The translations under genes and the position numbers were made by a program. The notes beneath the pieces were generated by a model. The model was not told the DNA's origin. It did not search any database and saw only the letters and a program-made list of their open reading frames with translations. This document shows positions 55,005-64,000 of a stretch of 64,000 nucleotides of DNA, one piece after another; position 1 is the first letter of the stretch; every line of letters begins with the position of its first letter. This DNA is from Bradyrhizobium sp. sBnM-33 (GTDB lineage: Bacteria; Pseudomonadota; Alphaproteobacteria; Rhizobiales; Xanthobacteraceae). The stretch covers positions 1,922,001 through 1,986,000 of the forward strand of contig NZ_CP136624.1 of the NCBI RefSeq assembly GCF_032917945.1, in the 5' to 3' direction.

Positions 55005-55290
55005 CCGATATGCGCGACGTTGCCGAAGGTCTCATCGTTGCCGTGGGGCGCGGACGGGCTGGACATCGCTCATGCTCGGTGGCGAAGCGATCCCGCTGAA
55101 ACAGATTCTCGAACTCATGGCGGCGATCAGAGGCCGTCGCGCTCGGCGGCTTGAGGTGGCCGGCCGAGTTGCCGAGATTGGCGCTGCAGTGCTGGAATTT
55201 ATCGCCGATCACGTGACGCGCCGATCTCATTCCGATAAGGCCGAAGGCGTTCGTATCACATTGCGTGCGAAGGCTATCGAGCAGAAAGGC
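55005..55290 (+). pseudogene. NAD-dependent sugar epimerase-like fragment (HpnA-like)
   Basis: DMRDVAEGLIVAVGRGR, a frameshift, then MLGGEAIPLKQILELMAAIR, RRLEVAGRVAEIGAAVLEF. The DVRDVAEG...LGGE pattern resembles the C-terminal part of hopanoid-associated sugar epimerases (HpnA). The Rossmann domain is missing. Confidence 0.5.
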
Positions 55291-55369
55291 GCAGGCCGAT
55301 GCGCGCATTTCTCCACCGCAGAATGCTGTGCTGTGCTAGTTGGGCACCTCGCAGGGGGGAATAGGACAC

Positions 55370-55590
55370 CTATCAGACGCCTGCAACAGCATCGCCCGCA
55401 GCAGCTTCTCCGGCGGGATCAACGACCGCCCAATCGGCGAATAGAGCGACGCAAGCTCGCGCTATAGCGCCGACAGCGCCTCGCTCCCGATGGATGATCG
55501 CAGCGCGTGATCACGCCGCACCCGCGCCTCCAGGTCAACGTAGCTGAACAGCTCGCCAGTTGATTGTCGCCGCCGCGCACGCACGATCTC
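55370..55590 (-). pseudogene. IS5/IS1182-type transposase, 5' fragment
   Basis: Minus strand GELFSYVDLEARVRRDHALR, ALSAL-stop-REFASLYSPIG, RSSLPPEKLLRAMLLQA. The typical N-terminus of IS5/IS1182-type transposases, with an internal stop. Confidence 0.7.
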
Positions 55591-55971
55591 CGTATCTCAT
55601 CGGAGGCAATGAATCCCGCTCGCCGGTAGGCGGCGAGCGCCTTTTTCAAAGCATGCTAGACTGGTACCTCAACACAGAAGTCTTGACTGGTCGGTTTGGC
55701 ATTTCCAAGAGGGATAGCTGCTCAGGAGCGACCAGCATTTCGTTGCTGCGCGGCGAGCCGGGCTGCCGCGTCATGAGACCCGCTCGTTTCAGGGGCAAGA
55801 CCATCTGGTGGACCGAAAGTGGGACCCCGAAGTGCCGTTGAATATTCCAAATGTACGCGCGTGTAGAGCCCCGACAGCCTTCAGCGAGCTTTGCTCCTCG
55901 CGCCCGTCAAGAATGGGGAGCGGAGGAAACTTCGCTCCTTTCCCTCTCGGTGGAACTACGCGCTCTGCAGC
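55591..55971. other. Intergenic, no gene recognised
   Basis: About 380 bp; no supportable gene. Confidence 0.35.
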
Positions 55972-56385
55972 TCACCCGCTCGAGCAGTGTCCCCCGGTTT
56001 CCTCGCGCGAGCATCGCTCGACATCATCTTGCATGCTCCGCCCAACCAGCGACAGCACGGGCCCATGATCGAATCCGGCGCATCTTGCGCCATCGGCGTT
56101 GATCAGCGGGCGCCTTATCAGGAGCGGATCACTCAGCATCAGCGCGAGTGCGCTCGCCGCGTCGCTTGTTTCGGGATTAATTTCGCCTGACTTAATACGC
56201 CGCGCGGCGCGGTTGAACCAGGATGCGACCGGCGTATTGCCGAAGAAGCGGCGCAGTTCCTCCGCACGCCACGGCTCCTTCAAGATATCCTTGGCAATCA
56301 CGTGGTGGCCCGCGGCCTTCAGCGCCTGCATCTGGCGCGCGTTGGTGGCGCAGCCGGGTTTGTGATAGAAAATGATCGTCGTCAT
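55972..56385 (-). CDS. ArsC/Spx-like nitrogenase-associated protein
   Basis: 137 residues: IFYHKPGCATNARQMQALKA near the N-terminus (thioredoxin-fold Cys 13 in GC), LKEPWRAEELRRFFG, and LIRRPLINADGARCAGF near 90. This is the nitrogenase-associated branch of the arsenate-reductase/Spx fold. Only one active-site Cys is in the CX2-4 position. It lies 10 bp after the response-regulator remnant, in an operon read away from nifH. The last about 20 residues (DDVERCSREETGG) may be a divergent tail. Confidence 0.85.
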   Translation of the reverse strand: MTTIIFYHKPGCATNARQMQALKAAGHHVIAKDILKEPWRAEELRRFFGNTPVASWFNRAARRIKSGEINPETSDAASALALMLSDPLLIRRPLINADGARCAGFDHGPVLSLVGRSMQDDVERCSREETGGHCSSG

Positions 56386-56394
56386 GGCGCGGGC

Positions 56395-56827
56395 CTATTT
56401 GAGCACACTGAGCTGCACGACCGGCGTGACGCCGCCGCGTTCGAGAATGGTATCGGCCTTCTTGCGAATGGTTTCCAAGGTCAGCGGCTTGACCAGAACG
56501 CCGTGTGCGCCGGCCTTGACGGCTTCGACCGCGTCGGCCTCGTCGGATTTGTCGCGATGATCAGGATCTGAGCGTCGGGAAAATAGGCCGCCAATTCGCC
56601 GATCACGCCGGCCCCTCTTGCTTAAAATAAGAGGCTCCGAGCAACACCACATGCGGTTTTAACCAATCGATGCCCCTGGCAAAGGCCTCTTCTGGCGTTG
56701 CAAGCTCATGCGTCTCGATCTCATCATGCAGCATGAATTGCAATGCCGCGCGGGTGATCTCGTTATCGTCGACCACGAACACCCGTCGCAGGTCCACTGC
56801 TTTCGACGTTTCGACACCAATCTGCAC
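56395..56827 (-). pseudogene. CheY-like response regulator, frameshifted
   Basis: From a GTG at 56827 (ribosome site GGAGAG): ETSKAVDLRRVFVVDDNEIT with the acidic pair DD. The phospho-acceptor aspartate region, IDWLKPHVVLLGASYF, has no obvious Asp. A frameshift near 56615 leads to VIGELAAYFPDAQIL, and another near 56560 to DKSDEADAVEAVKAGAHGVL with VKPLTLETIRKKAD. Two frameshifts make the product unlikely. Confidence 0.75.
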
Positions 56828-56877
56828 TGTTGCTCTCCTGAAAATCCGCTCCGACAAAGCGGCTTGCAAGAGCGTTA

Positions 56878-56891
56878 GCAATTTCTGTTCC
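56878..56891 (-). promoter_or_regulatory. Candidate sigma-54 promoter, minus strand (regulator/ArsC-like operon)
   Basis: On the minus strand GGAACAGAAATTGCT: correct 12-base GG/GC spacing and a perfect TTGCT, but GGAAC instead of GGCAC at -24. It is 51 bp before the GTG at 56827 and 67-96 bp from the two NifA sites. Confidence 0.55.
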
Positions 56892-56957
56892 GTGCATGAA
56901 TGCATTGAAATGGCTCGCGCTAAGCCGGCGTTTTCCCGTTTTGATGCTAGCGATCCT

Positions 56958-56973
56958 TGTCCGGCTTCTGACA
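56958..56973. promoter_or_regulatory. NifA site 1 of the nifH region
   Basis: TGT-CCGGCTTCTG-ACA, perfect consensus. Centre is 29 bp from site 2, so the sites are not on exactly the same helix face. Confidence 0.85.
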
Positions 56974-56986
56974 GCGGCACGAATCC

Positions 56987-57002
56987 TGTCACGTTCAAAA
57001 CA
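56987..57002. promoter_or_regulatory. NifA site 2 of the nifH region
   Basis: TGT-CACGTTCAAA-ACA, perfect consensus, 71 bp before the nifH -24 box. Confidence 0.87.
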
Positions 57003-57071
57003 CCTGGTTTCATCCACCGGCTCCCGAATTTTTCAAAGTGTAATCAGAAACTTAGAGAGCGTGGCCAGGGT

Positions 57072-57087
57072 TGGCACGGCGGTTGCT
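57072..57087 (+). promoter_or_regulatory. Sigma-54 promoter of nifH
   Basis: TGGCACGGCGGTTGCT matches the -24/-12 consensus perfectly (GG 57073-57074, GC 57085-57086). The leader to the nifH ATG is about 150 nt. Confidence 0.96.
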
Positions 57088-57108
57088 ATCAGGATGCAGC
57101 AACACTGA

Positions 57109-58134
<1,026 letters not shown>

Positions 58135-58262
58135 AGGACACACCGACGGAGGCCGGCCTTCCCAATGCTCAATAAGGAGGTCGGCGTTCCGGCGAAAAAT
58201 GTCGTGACCAGCATCACGATGCAGCGAAGCATACTTGATCACTGTGGAAAGATCGGCAACCC

Positions 58263-58979
58263 ATGTTCGAAGCGCAATTGTTTCCGCTTATGGCTGCCAG
58301 AGCGACTGAAGCGAACGGTGAGCGGCATAGGGGAATTGCGACCTACCGCCTGCTCACTGGGGCAGACCCCGCAGATGTCGACATAACCAGTGACAGCAAT
58401 TTCGATCGCCACGTGCTGGCGTCCATTCTGGCGGCCGCCACGATGGATGGTGGTCTGGTTTCCGAGAAGGTCGGTCTGACCAGCCACGAGCTAGCCGCGT
58501 TGCTGGAGCAGTACTTCCCGTCGATCCGGATAAACCGCGAGGAGTTGCTCTTGCGTGTCAAGCGCAATGAGAGCGACGAGGCGGCAATGTTGCGTGATCT
58601 CCTGCTCGCGCAACGCTCGACCGAAGGGGACATCGGCAACTGGCTAGCTGGGATGATCGCGCGTCGCGCAATCGAGCCAAATCACTTGTGGGAAGATCTC
58701 GGATTGCGCGGTCGTGGCGAACTATCCCGGCTGCTAGGCCGCCATTTCGCGCCGCTAGCCGCGCGCAATACCAATAATATGCGCTGGAAGCGCTTCTTCT
58801 ATCGCACGCTGTGCGAGGACGACGGCCTTGTCATGTGCACGACGCCGGTGTGCACGCAATGCAACGACTTCAACCTCTGCTTCGGCGATGAAAGCGGCGA
58901 GAGCCGCATGGCCGAGCGCCGGCGCGAGGTTCTGCTGCAGGCGGCTGTCCCGGTTGCGGCCGGCACCTGGCCAATGTGA
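58263..58979 (+). CDS. nifQ: NifQ, molybdenum donor for FeMo-co
   Basis: 238 residues. The C-terminal CTTPVCTQCNDFNLC (C-X4-C-X2-C-X5-C) is the NifQ Fe-S/Mo motif; NHLWEDLGLRGRGELSRLL and RWKRFFYRTLCE are also diagnostic. NifQ carries a Mo-Fe-S cluster and feeds Mo to NifEN. It follows nifH after about 130 bp, probably co-transcribed. Confidence 0.95.
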   Translation: MFEAQLFPLMAARATEANGERHRGIATYRLLTGADPADVDITSDSNFDRHVLASILAAATMDGGLVSEKVGLTSHELAALLEQYFPSIRINREELLLRVKRNESDEAAMLRDLLLAQRSTEGDIGNWLAGMIARRAIEPNHLWEDLGLRGRGELSRLLGRHFAPLAARNTNNMRWKRFFYRTLCEDDGLVMCTTPVCTQCNDFNLCFGDESGESRMAERRREVLLQAAVPVAAGTWPM

Positions 58980-58989
58980 GCGACTTCGG

Positions 58990-59466
58990 ATGGATCGTCC
59001 GTTGGCCAGACTTCCGGACGCCGGGGATCGCGCGGACTTCGACGAGGTGCAGGTGGGACCGGCCTCTGCCCATCTCAGCGGGCGATGTCCCGACGCCGGC
59101 TGGAAGGATGTGTTGCTCAAGGCCGGGCTGCGACCGACGCGCCGGCGCCTGATCTTAAGCGAGCTGTTGTTTGCCAGAGGCGCCCAGCATGTCACCGCAG
59201 AGATGCTATTTGCCGAGGCGCGCGAGACCGGGTTTCCGATCTCATCGTCTACCGTCTACAACACTTTGAACCAGTTCACCCAAGCCGGCCTGTTGCGCCG
59301 GATTTGTCTTGATGGGTCGCGATCGTTGTACGACACCAACACCTCGCCGCATCCGCATTATTATCTGCACGGCGAGGATATCCTGCTCGATATTCCCGAT
59401 GCGGATCTCCTGCTTGTGAATGTGCCGAGCCGCTGCCAGACCACGAAGTCTCCTGCGTCGATCTGA
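58990..59466 (+). pseudogene. Fur/Irr-family regulator, C-terminal frameshift
   Basis: 158 residues as read. Winged helix: LLKAGLRPTRRRLILSELLF, VTAEMLFAEARETGFPISSS, TVYNTLNQFTQAGLLRRI, followed by a His-rich SPHPHYYLHGED. Near 59425 a G is missing: after NVP the frame should continue EPLPDHEVSCVDLIIHLSRK to a TGA at 59495. The last 15 residues are therefore replaced. DNA-binding and most metal-ligand residues remain, so partial activity is possible. It sits in the nifH-nifQ operon, suggesting a link of iron status to nitrogenase. Confidence 0.75.
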
Positions 59467-59543
59467 TCATCCATCTGAGCCGCAAGCGGAGTTGATGCCA
59501 TCCCATCGCGCCGTGACGTAAGCGGACGCGTCGACTTCGCCAC

Positions 59544-59559
59544 TGTCGCGTTTGCGACA
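59544..59559. promoter_or_regulatory. NifA site for nifV
   Basis: TGT-CGCGTTTGCG-ACA, perfect consensus and itself nearly palindromic; 73 bp before the -24 box. Confidence 0.85.
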
Positions 59560-59616
59560 ATCCGGCTGGTGCCGAAAAATGTGCGCTTGTCCAACGGCTT
59601 GTGGCGGGTGCCGGCG

Positions 59617-59632
59617 TGGCATGCGCATTGCT
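59617..59632 (+). promoter_or_regulatory. Sigma-54 promoter of nifV
   Basis: TGGCATGCGCATTGCT, GG 59618-59619 and GC 59630-59631; the nifV ATG follows 38 bp after. Confidence 0.92.
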
Positions 59633-59669
59633 CAGGCCTTGCTTTGCCAAAGCCAACAAGGAGCCTCCC

Positions 59670-61817
59670 ATGATCGAAGCCGCCTCTGCCAAACAGTCAT
59701 GGTCCGAGACGGCATGGGGAAGTCCGATCGTGCTCAACGACACGACGCTGCGCGACGGCGAACAAGCGCCTGGCGTTGCCTTCACCACCGACGAAAAGGT
59801 GGCGATCGCGCAAGCGCTGGCGCGGGCCGGAGTCACCAAGATCGAAGCGGGGACGCCCGCGATGGGCAGTGAGGAGATCGCCGCCAGCCGCGCCATCGTT
59901 GATGCCGGTCTCCCGCTCACCACCATCGGCTGGTGCCGGATGCGTGAAGCCGATGTCGATGCGGCAATCGAGGCCAAGGTGCCGATGGTCAATGTCTCGA
60001 TTCCTGCTTCTGGCGTGCAGATTGCCGCCAAGCTTGGCGATAACCGCGAACTAGCGCTGGAGCAGGTGAGGCGGGTGGTCAGTTATGCGCGCGAGCGTAG
60101 GCTTGAGGTTGCCGTCGGCGGCGAGGACTCCTCCCGCGCTGACGTCGATTTTCTCATCAAGCTGATCGCCACCGCAAAAGCCGCCGGCGCACGGCGCTTT
60201 CGTATTGCCGATACGCTCAGTGTGCTCGATCCGGACTCCACCTATGCGCTGACGGCTCGTTTGCGCGCGACCACCGGTCTCGAGCCCGAATTTCACGGCC
60301 ATGACGATCTCGGGCTTGCGACCGCCAATACGCTCGCCGCCATCAAGGGTGGCGCGAGCCACGCCTCGGTGACCGTCATCGGGCTCGGCGAGCGGGCCGG
60401 CAATGCGCCGCTGGAAGAAGTCGCGGTCGCGCTCAAACAGCTCTACGGGCGTGACACCGGCATCGTGCTGCCGGAACTCGAGAATGTCGCCGCGTTGGTG
60501 GCAGCCGCGGCTGCACGCACGGTTCCTCTGAACAAGGCGATCGTCGGTGAACATGTATTGACCCACGAATCCGGCATTCATGTCAATGGCCTAATGAAGG
60601 ATCAACGCACGTATCAGTCGCTCGACCCCAATTTGCTCGGTCGATCCAACCGTATTGTGATCGGCAAGCATTCCGGGCTGTCGTCGATCACCACCCTACT
60701 TGACGAATTGCAGCTCGCCGCCAGCGCCGAGGACGCAAGACAGATCCTGTCGCGGGTGCGGAAACATGCCATCGAGCACAAGCGGCCGGTAGCGTGCGAG
60801 ACGGTGGTGGCGATCTGGCGCGACGTCTGCGAGCGCTCGTTGACCAATGGTGCGTGGGGCGGCCATGGTCGGCATCATTACCGCCGAAACCGCCGGCGTC
60901 CCGCGCAAGCCCTCGCAGACATAGGCCATGGAGGCGATATGCAGCGCCGCCTACGCGAAGCAGCGTCGCAAGGAGATGACCAGCCGGAGCCGGGTCCCGA
61001 CCACAGGCCGGTCGACCTAACCCAAAGGAGATTTTTCGATGAGCAACACACAGGCGGCAGTCGGCATCCTGGATCGGCTCAACAAGGCCTGCTCGGCCGA
61101 AGATTTTTTTGCGCTGCTTGGCGTCGATTACGACCCCAAGATCGTCAATGTCGCGCGCCTGCACATCTTAAAGCGCATGGGACAATATCTCGCCAAGGAA
61201 GTATTCGAAGGTGGCGCGGAGGCCGAGGTCACGGCGCGGTGCAAGGCGGTGCTGGAGCAGGCTTATGCCGACTTCGTGGCGTCCTCGCCGATCGACCAGC
61301 GGGTGTTCAAGGTCTTGAAGGATGCGGTCGCGGAGCCCAAGAAACCGGCGGCCTTCGTGCCGTTGAGCTCGCTGAAATAGCCTCATACATCAGTTCAGAT
61401 CTGCCTCAAGCCATGTCGGCGCGGCGCGTTGTGCCATCTTCCTCTTCATGCAGATCAACTCTGTACAGCAATGCGCGAAGCGGCGCTGTCGCATTCGCGA
61501 CGTATGTCGGAATTGTACTGTCGGCGATGTTAACGGCCAGTCTTTATTTTCTCAAGTCATTGAATGGACGTCTAATTTTTGATGGCCCCAACTGGTACGG
61601 CACTTGCTGTTCTCTGGCCAAGTCCGTCATTGGTGCCGACTACACAGAATTGTTGCCCTCCGAGATGAGATATGGAGCAAGACCGATCATGTTGCCGTTA
61701 CTGCTCGCCGCTCGCGCCGGCATCATCCTATGGGTCACGCTCGCGTTAATGCCGTTCGAAGTTGTCTTTGACGCCATTGACGCTGGGATTGACCGTGAGA
61801 TGGCCGCCAATGGATAA
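59670..61817 (+). CDS. nifV: Homocitrate synthase NifV, read-through C-terminus
   Basis: NifV condenses acetyl-CoA and 2-oxoglutarate to homocitrate, the organic ligand of FeMo-co. The first about 390 residues are normal: [17 protein letters not shown] near 21, [16 protein letters not shown] near 210, [14 protein letters not shown], and [14 protein letters not shown] near 300. NifV is usually about 380-400 residues, but this frame has no stop until 61817 (715 residues) and passes through nifW in another frame; the last 320 residues are non-homologous. The native stop was evidently lost by a frameshift near 60840-60900. The ATG after AAGGAG is well supported. Confidence 0.88.
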   Translation: MIEAASAKQSWSETAWGSPIVLNDTTLRDGEQAPGVAFTTDEKVAIAQALARAGVTKIEAGTPAMGSEEIAASRAIVDAGLPLTTIGWCRMREADVDAAIEAKVPMVNVSIPASGVQIAAKLGDNRELALEQVRRVVSYARERRLEVAVGGEDSSRADVDFLIKLIATAKAAGARRFRIADTLSVLDPDSTYALTARLRATTGLEPEFHGHDDLGLATANTLAAIKGGASHASVTVIGLGERAGNAPLEEVAVALKQLYGRDTGIVLPELENVAALVAAAAARTVPLNKAIVGEHVLTHESGIHVNGLMKDQRTYQSLDPNLLGRSNRIVIGKHSGLSSITTLLDELQLAASAEDARQILSRVRKHAIEHKRPVACETVVAIWRDVCERSLTNGAWGGHGRHHYRRNRRRPAQALADIGHGGDMQRRLREAASQGDDQPEPGPDHRPVDLTQRRFFDEQHTGGSRHPGSAQQGLLGRRFFCAAWRRLRPQDRQCRAPAHLKAHGTISRQGSIRRWRGGRGHGAVQGGAGAGLCRLRGVLADRPAGVQGLEGCGRGAQETGGLRAVELAEIASYISSDLPQAMSARRVVPSSSSCRSTLYSNARSGAVAFATYVGIVLSAMLTASLYFLKSLNGRLIFDGPNWYGTCCSLAKSVIGADYTELLPSEMRYGARPIMLPLLLAARAGIILWVTLALMPFEVVFDAIDAGIDREMAANG
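61039..61380 (+). CDS. nifW: NifW, nitrogenase stabilising/protective protein
   Basis: 113 residues. [21 protein letters not shown] and [20 protein letters not shown] block ([18 protein letters not shown]) identify NifW, which protects or stabilises the MoFe protein under oxygen stress. The ATG follows AAAGGAG at 61024. It lies inside the artefactual nifV extension, supporting the view that nifV should end before it. Confidence 0.94.
   Translation: MSNTQAAVGILDRLNKACSAEDFFALLGVDYDPKIVNVARLHILKRMGQYLAKEVFEGGAEAEVTARCKAVLEQAYADFVASSPIDQRVFKVLKDAVAEPKKPAAFVPLSSLK
61487..61502. promoter_or_regulatory. Degenerate NifA site upstream of the fix genes
   Basis: TGT-CGCATTCGCG-ACG, one base off TGT-N10-ACA and very like the nifV site; about 107 bp before the promoter at 61592. 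Confidence 0.5.
61592..61608 (+). promoter_or_regulatory. Sigma-54 promoter for fixBC
   Basis: CTGGTACGGCACTTGCT: correct 12-base spacing (GG 61594-61595, GC 61606-61607), with T in place of C in GGCAC. The transcript would have a long leader (about 790 nt) containing the broken fixA before fixB. Confidence 0.65.
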
Positions 61818-61847
61818 CTCGCGTTCCACGCTACTTCTGGAGAAGGC

Positions 61848-62391
61848 ATGCACAGTATCGTTTGCACCAAGCAGGTTCCCGATTCCGCGCAGATTCGCGG
61901 TCTATCCCGTGACCAACGCCATCGTGCGTCAGGGGGCGAGCATCATCAACCGATACGCCTTGTTCGCGCTCGAGGCCGCGCTCCAATCGCGTGACAAGTT
62001 CGGCGGCGAGATCGCCGCGCTCACCACGGTGGACGCGGAGCGCCGCGCCGAACGCGGCGTGCAGATGTTGCGCACAAAGCTGCCCTGCCTGGTCAGCCAC
62101 GGCGGAAGCAACCAGCCAGATTTGCAGCGCCGTGATGACCGCCGCCCTGCGCGCGGCGCTAGGGCCGGTTGTAAAATGGAGCGCGCAGGAGGCCGGCGTC
62201 GAGGAGTCTCGAAATGCGTCGTGCCCGGCTCGCCGACCATCGTCAAGCGCGCCTTTGCGCCGTCGCCACGCGCCGAGAGGGCGGGGCTGGTGGAAGCCGC
62301 CAAGCATCCGACGGAGGTGCTGATGAAAGCCATCTTGAAGGGTCAACCCAAGCTACAGACCAACCTTGTGGCGCAGGCGCGCAGGTTCTGA
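61848..62391 (+). pseudogene. fixA: fixA (ETF beta-like), deleted and frameshifted
   Basis: MHSIVCTKQVPDSAQI opens in frame. After a frameshift: VYPVTNAIVRQGASIINRYA, LFALEAALQSRDKFGGEIAA. Then about 120-140 codons are missing: the sequence jumps to ERGVQMLRTKLPCLVS. Further shifts lead to GPVVKWSAQEAGVE and GSPTIVKRAFAPSPRAER with the C-terminal ARRF stop. The FAD/AMP-binding centre of FixA is gone. A functional fixA must be elsewhere; in Bradyrhizobium it is known to lie next to nifA. Confidence 0.92.
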
Positions 62392-62406
62392 GGGGAATTC
62401 AACGCT

Positions 62407-63516
62407 ATGAGCAACATCACCAAAGCTCCTACGCCGGCCGCGGGCGGCCGCGCAGGAATCAAAAAAGAATTGCCCGAGCACTTTAAGGCCTACAAGCACA
62501 TCTGGGTCTTCGTCGAGCAGGAGCGCGGCCAGGTGCATCCCGTCTCCTGGGAACTCATGGGTGCGGGCCGCAAGCTTGCCGACAAGCTGAAGGTTGATCT
62601 CGCCGCGGTCGTCATCGGCCCGGAGGCCGAGACCACGCGCAACGCCGCGCTCGAATCCTTCTGCTACGGCGCAGACCTAACCTATCTCGTGACCGAGAAT
62701 GTGCTTTCGGAGTATCGTAACGAGTCCTACACCAAGGCGCTGACCGATCTCGTCAACACCTACAAGCCAGAGATCCTGCTGTTGGGCGCCACCACGCTCG
62801 GTCGCGATCTTGCAGGCTCGGTAGCTACTACGCTACTGACGGGTCTCACCGCCGACTGCACGGAGCTCGACGTCGACGCGGATGGTTCGCTTGCGGCCAC
62901 GCGTCCGACCTTTGGCGGATCGCTGCTTTGCACGATCTACACCTTGAATTACCGGCCGCAGATGGCAACCGTCCGCCCGCGCGTGATGCCGATGCCAGAG
63001 CGTGTCGCGCGCGATGCCGCCCGCATTATCATGCATCCGCTCCGCCTGCTCGAAGAAGACATCGTCACCAAGGTGCTGTCCTTTGTGCCGGACCGTGATT
63101 CGGCCAAATCCAATCTCGCCTATGCCGACGTTGTCGTCGCCGGCGGGCTGGGGTTGGGCTCGCCTGAGAGTTTCCAGCTGGTACGGCAGCTCGCCGCCGT
63201 GCTCGGCGCCGAATATGGCTGTTCGCGTCCGCTGGTACAAAAGGGCTGGGTCACCTCGGACCGGCAGATCGGCCAGACGGGCAAGACCATCCGGCCAAAG
63301 CTCTATATCGCCGCAGGCATTTCCGGCGCGATCCAGCATCGGGTCGGCGTGGAGGGCGCCGATCTAATCGTCGCCATCAATACCGATAAGAACGCGCCAA
63401 TCTTTGACTTTGCCCATATCGGCGTCGTCAACGACGCTATGCACCTGTTACCAGCGCTGACGGCCGCATTTCGTGCACGGCTTTCACCGCATTCGCGCGA
63501 CCGGATCGCGAGCTAG
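62407..63516 (+). CDS. fixB: FixB, electron transfer flavoprotein alpha-like subunit
   Basis: 369 residues. N-terminal [20 protein letters not shown], central [18 protein letters not shown], and the C-terminal FAD-binding [46 protein letters not shown]. With FixA, FixC and FixX it forms the flavin-based electron-bifurcating complex that supplies low-potential electrons to nitrogenase. Starts 15 bp after the fixA remnant. Confidence 0.96.
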   Translation: MSNITKAPTPAAGGRAGIKKELPEHFKAYKHIWVFVEQERGQVHPVSWELMGAGRKLADKLKVDLAAVVIGPEAETTRNAALESFCYGADLTYLVTENVLSEYRNESYTKALTDLVNTYKPEILLLGATTLGRDLAGSVATTLLTGLTADCTELDVDADGSLAATRPTFGGSLLCTIYTLNYRPQMATVRPRVMPMPERVARDAARIIMHPLRLLEEDIVTKVLSFVPDRDSAKSNLAYADVVVAGGLGLGSPESFQLVRQLAAVLGAEYGCSRPLVQKGWVTSDRQIGQTGKTIRPKLYIAAGISGAIQHRVGVEGADLIVAINTDKNAPIFDFAHIGVVNDAMHLLPALTAAFRARLSPHSRDRIAS

Positions 63517-63527
63517 AGGAGGTTGTT

Positions 63528-64000
63528 GTGATCGAGGAGAAGTTCGATGCAATCGTGGTCGGCGCCGGCATGTCGGGCAACGCGGCGGCTCTGGCCATGG
63601 CTCAACGCGGCATGAAGGTGCTGCAGCTCGAGCGCGGTGAATATGCCGGATCGAAGAATGTTCAGGGCGCAATCCTCTATGCCGACATGCTCGAAAAGCT
63701 GATCCCGGACTTCCGCGATGACGCGCCGCTCGAACGTCATCTCGTCGAGCAACGGTTCTGGATAATGGACGATCGCTCCCATCTCGGCGTGCACTACCGC
63801 TCCGAAGACTTCAACGAGGAGCGGCCGAACCGGTACACGATCATCCGCGCGCAGTTCGACAAATGGTTCTCCTCGAAAGTGCGCGAGGCCGGCGCGACCG
63901 TGCTGTGCGAGACCACCGTCACTGAGCTCGCGCGGGACGCCCATGGGAAAGTCATCGGTGTTCGTACGGATCGCCGCGACGGCGAAATCCACGCAGATGT
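63528..64000 (+). CDS. fixC: FixC flavoprotein, 5' part (window edge)
   Basis: At least 157 residues from a GTG preceded by AGAGGA, 11 bp after fix[21 protein letters not shown] is the Rossmann GxGxx[21 protein letters not shown] is characteristic of FixC, an ETF-quinone oxidoreductase-like subunit. The gene continues past the window end. Confidence 0.95.
   Translation, partial: MIEEKFDAIVVGAGMSGNAAALAMAQRGMKVLQLERGEYAGSKNVQGAILYADMLEKLIPDFRDDAPLERHLVEQRFWIMDDRSHLGVHYRSEDFNEERPNRYTIIRAQFDKWFSSKVREAGATVLCETTVTELARDAHGKVIGVRTDRRDGEIHAD

Overview
The window looks like a symbiosis-island or accessory nitrogen-fixation region of an alphaproteobacterial rhizobium, most likely Bradyrhizobium. No rRNA or housekeeping marker is present. 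The inference rests on gene content and order (iscA/nifU-like/nifS/nifT/SIR2, nifB-fdxN-TPR-LRV-nifZ, nifN-nifX-DUF269-DUF683-fdxB, nifH-nifQ-fur-like, nifV, nifW, fixBC), on NifA/sigma-54 promoters of rhizobial type, and on the dense load of insertion sequences. I saw no tRNA or rRNA gene and no CRISPR array.

Layout. 1-8.4 kb: a broken IS1182-type element, a hipBA toxin-antitoxin pair, an IS481 element and remnants of defence genes (JetA-like, MqsRA-like, AbiEii-like). 8.5-20 kb: first nif block, with Rieske protein, unknown NifA-regulated protein, iscA, NifU C-terminal-like, nifS, nifT, SIR2-like, then nifB, fdxN, broken iscA-like gene, TPR, LRV Fe-S protein, two nifZ, two small unknowns, a DegT-like protein without its PLP lysine, and another Rieske protein. 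20.5-31 kb: IS graveyard (IS1182, IS701, IS630, ISNCY-like, IS3, IS110) with remnants of a C48-peptidase type III effector and of an abiEi/abiEii pair. 31-35 kb: a FixK-like fragment, the 3' end of nifE, then intact nifN, nifX, DUF269, DUF683 and fdxB. 35.6-42 kb: decayed PaiB and IS1 genes, then second and third copies of the 8.5-10.4 kb module; the third copy drives an intact ClpS-AAA+ fusion gene. 42.7-52.6 kb: nested IS630/IS701 elements, an acyltransferase, phage and recombinase fragments. 52.7-57 kb: decayed genes, a DUF962 membrane protein, and an ArsC-like nitrogenase-associated protein beside a broken response regulator. 57-64 kb: nifH-nifQ-fur-like, nifV, nifW, broken fixA, fixB and the start of fixC.

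How it works together. The intact genes cover Fe-S mobilisation (nifS, iscA), FeMo-cofactor assembly (nifB, nifN, nifX, nifV, nifQ, nifZ), ferredoxins (fdxN, fdxB), nitrogenase reductase (nifH), NifW, and the electron-bifurcating Fix complex (fixB, fixC). nifD, nifK, an intact nifE and an intact fixA are missing here, so a diazotroph would need them elsewhere. Regulation is legible: TGT-N10-ACA NifA sites with -24/-12 sigma-54 promoters precede iscA, nifB, nifH and nifV. Several of these intergenic regions are bidirectional, and one has been triplicated. Almost every intact IS end in the window sits on a CTAG tetranucleotide.
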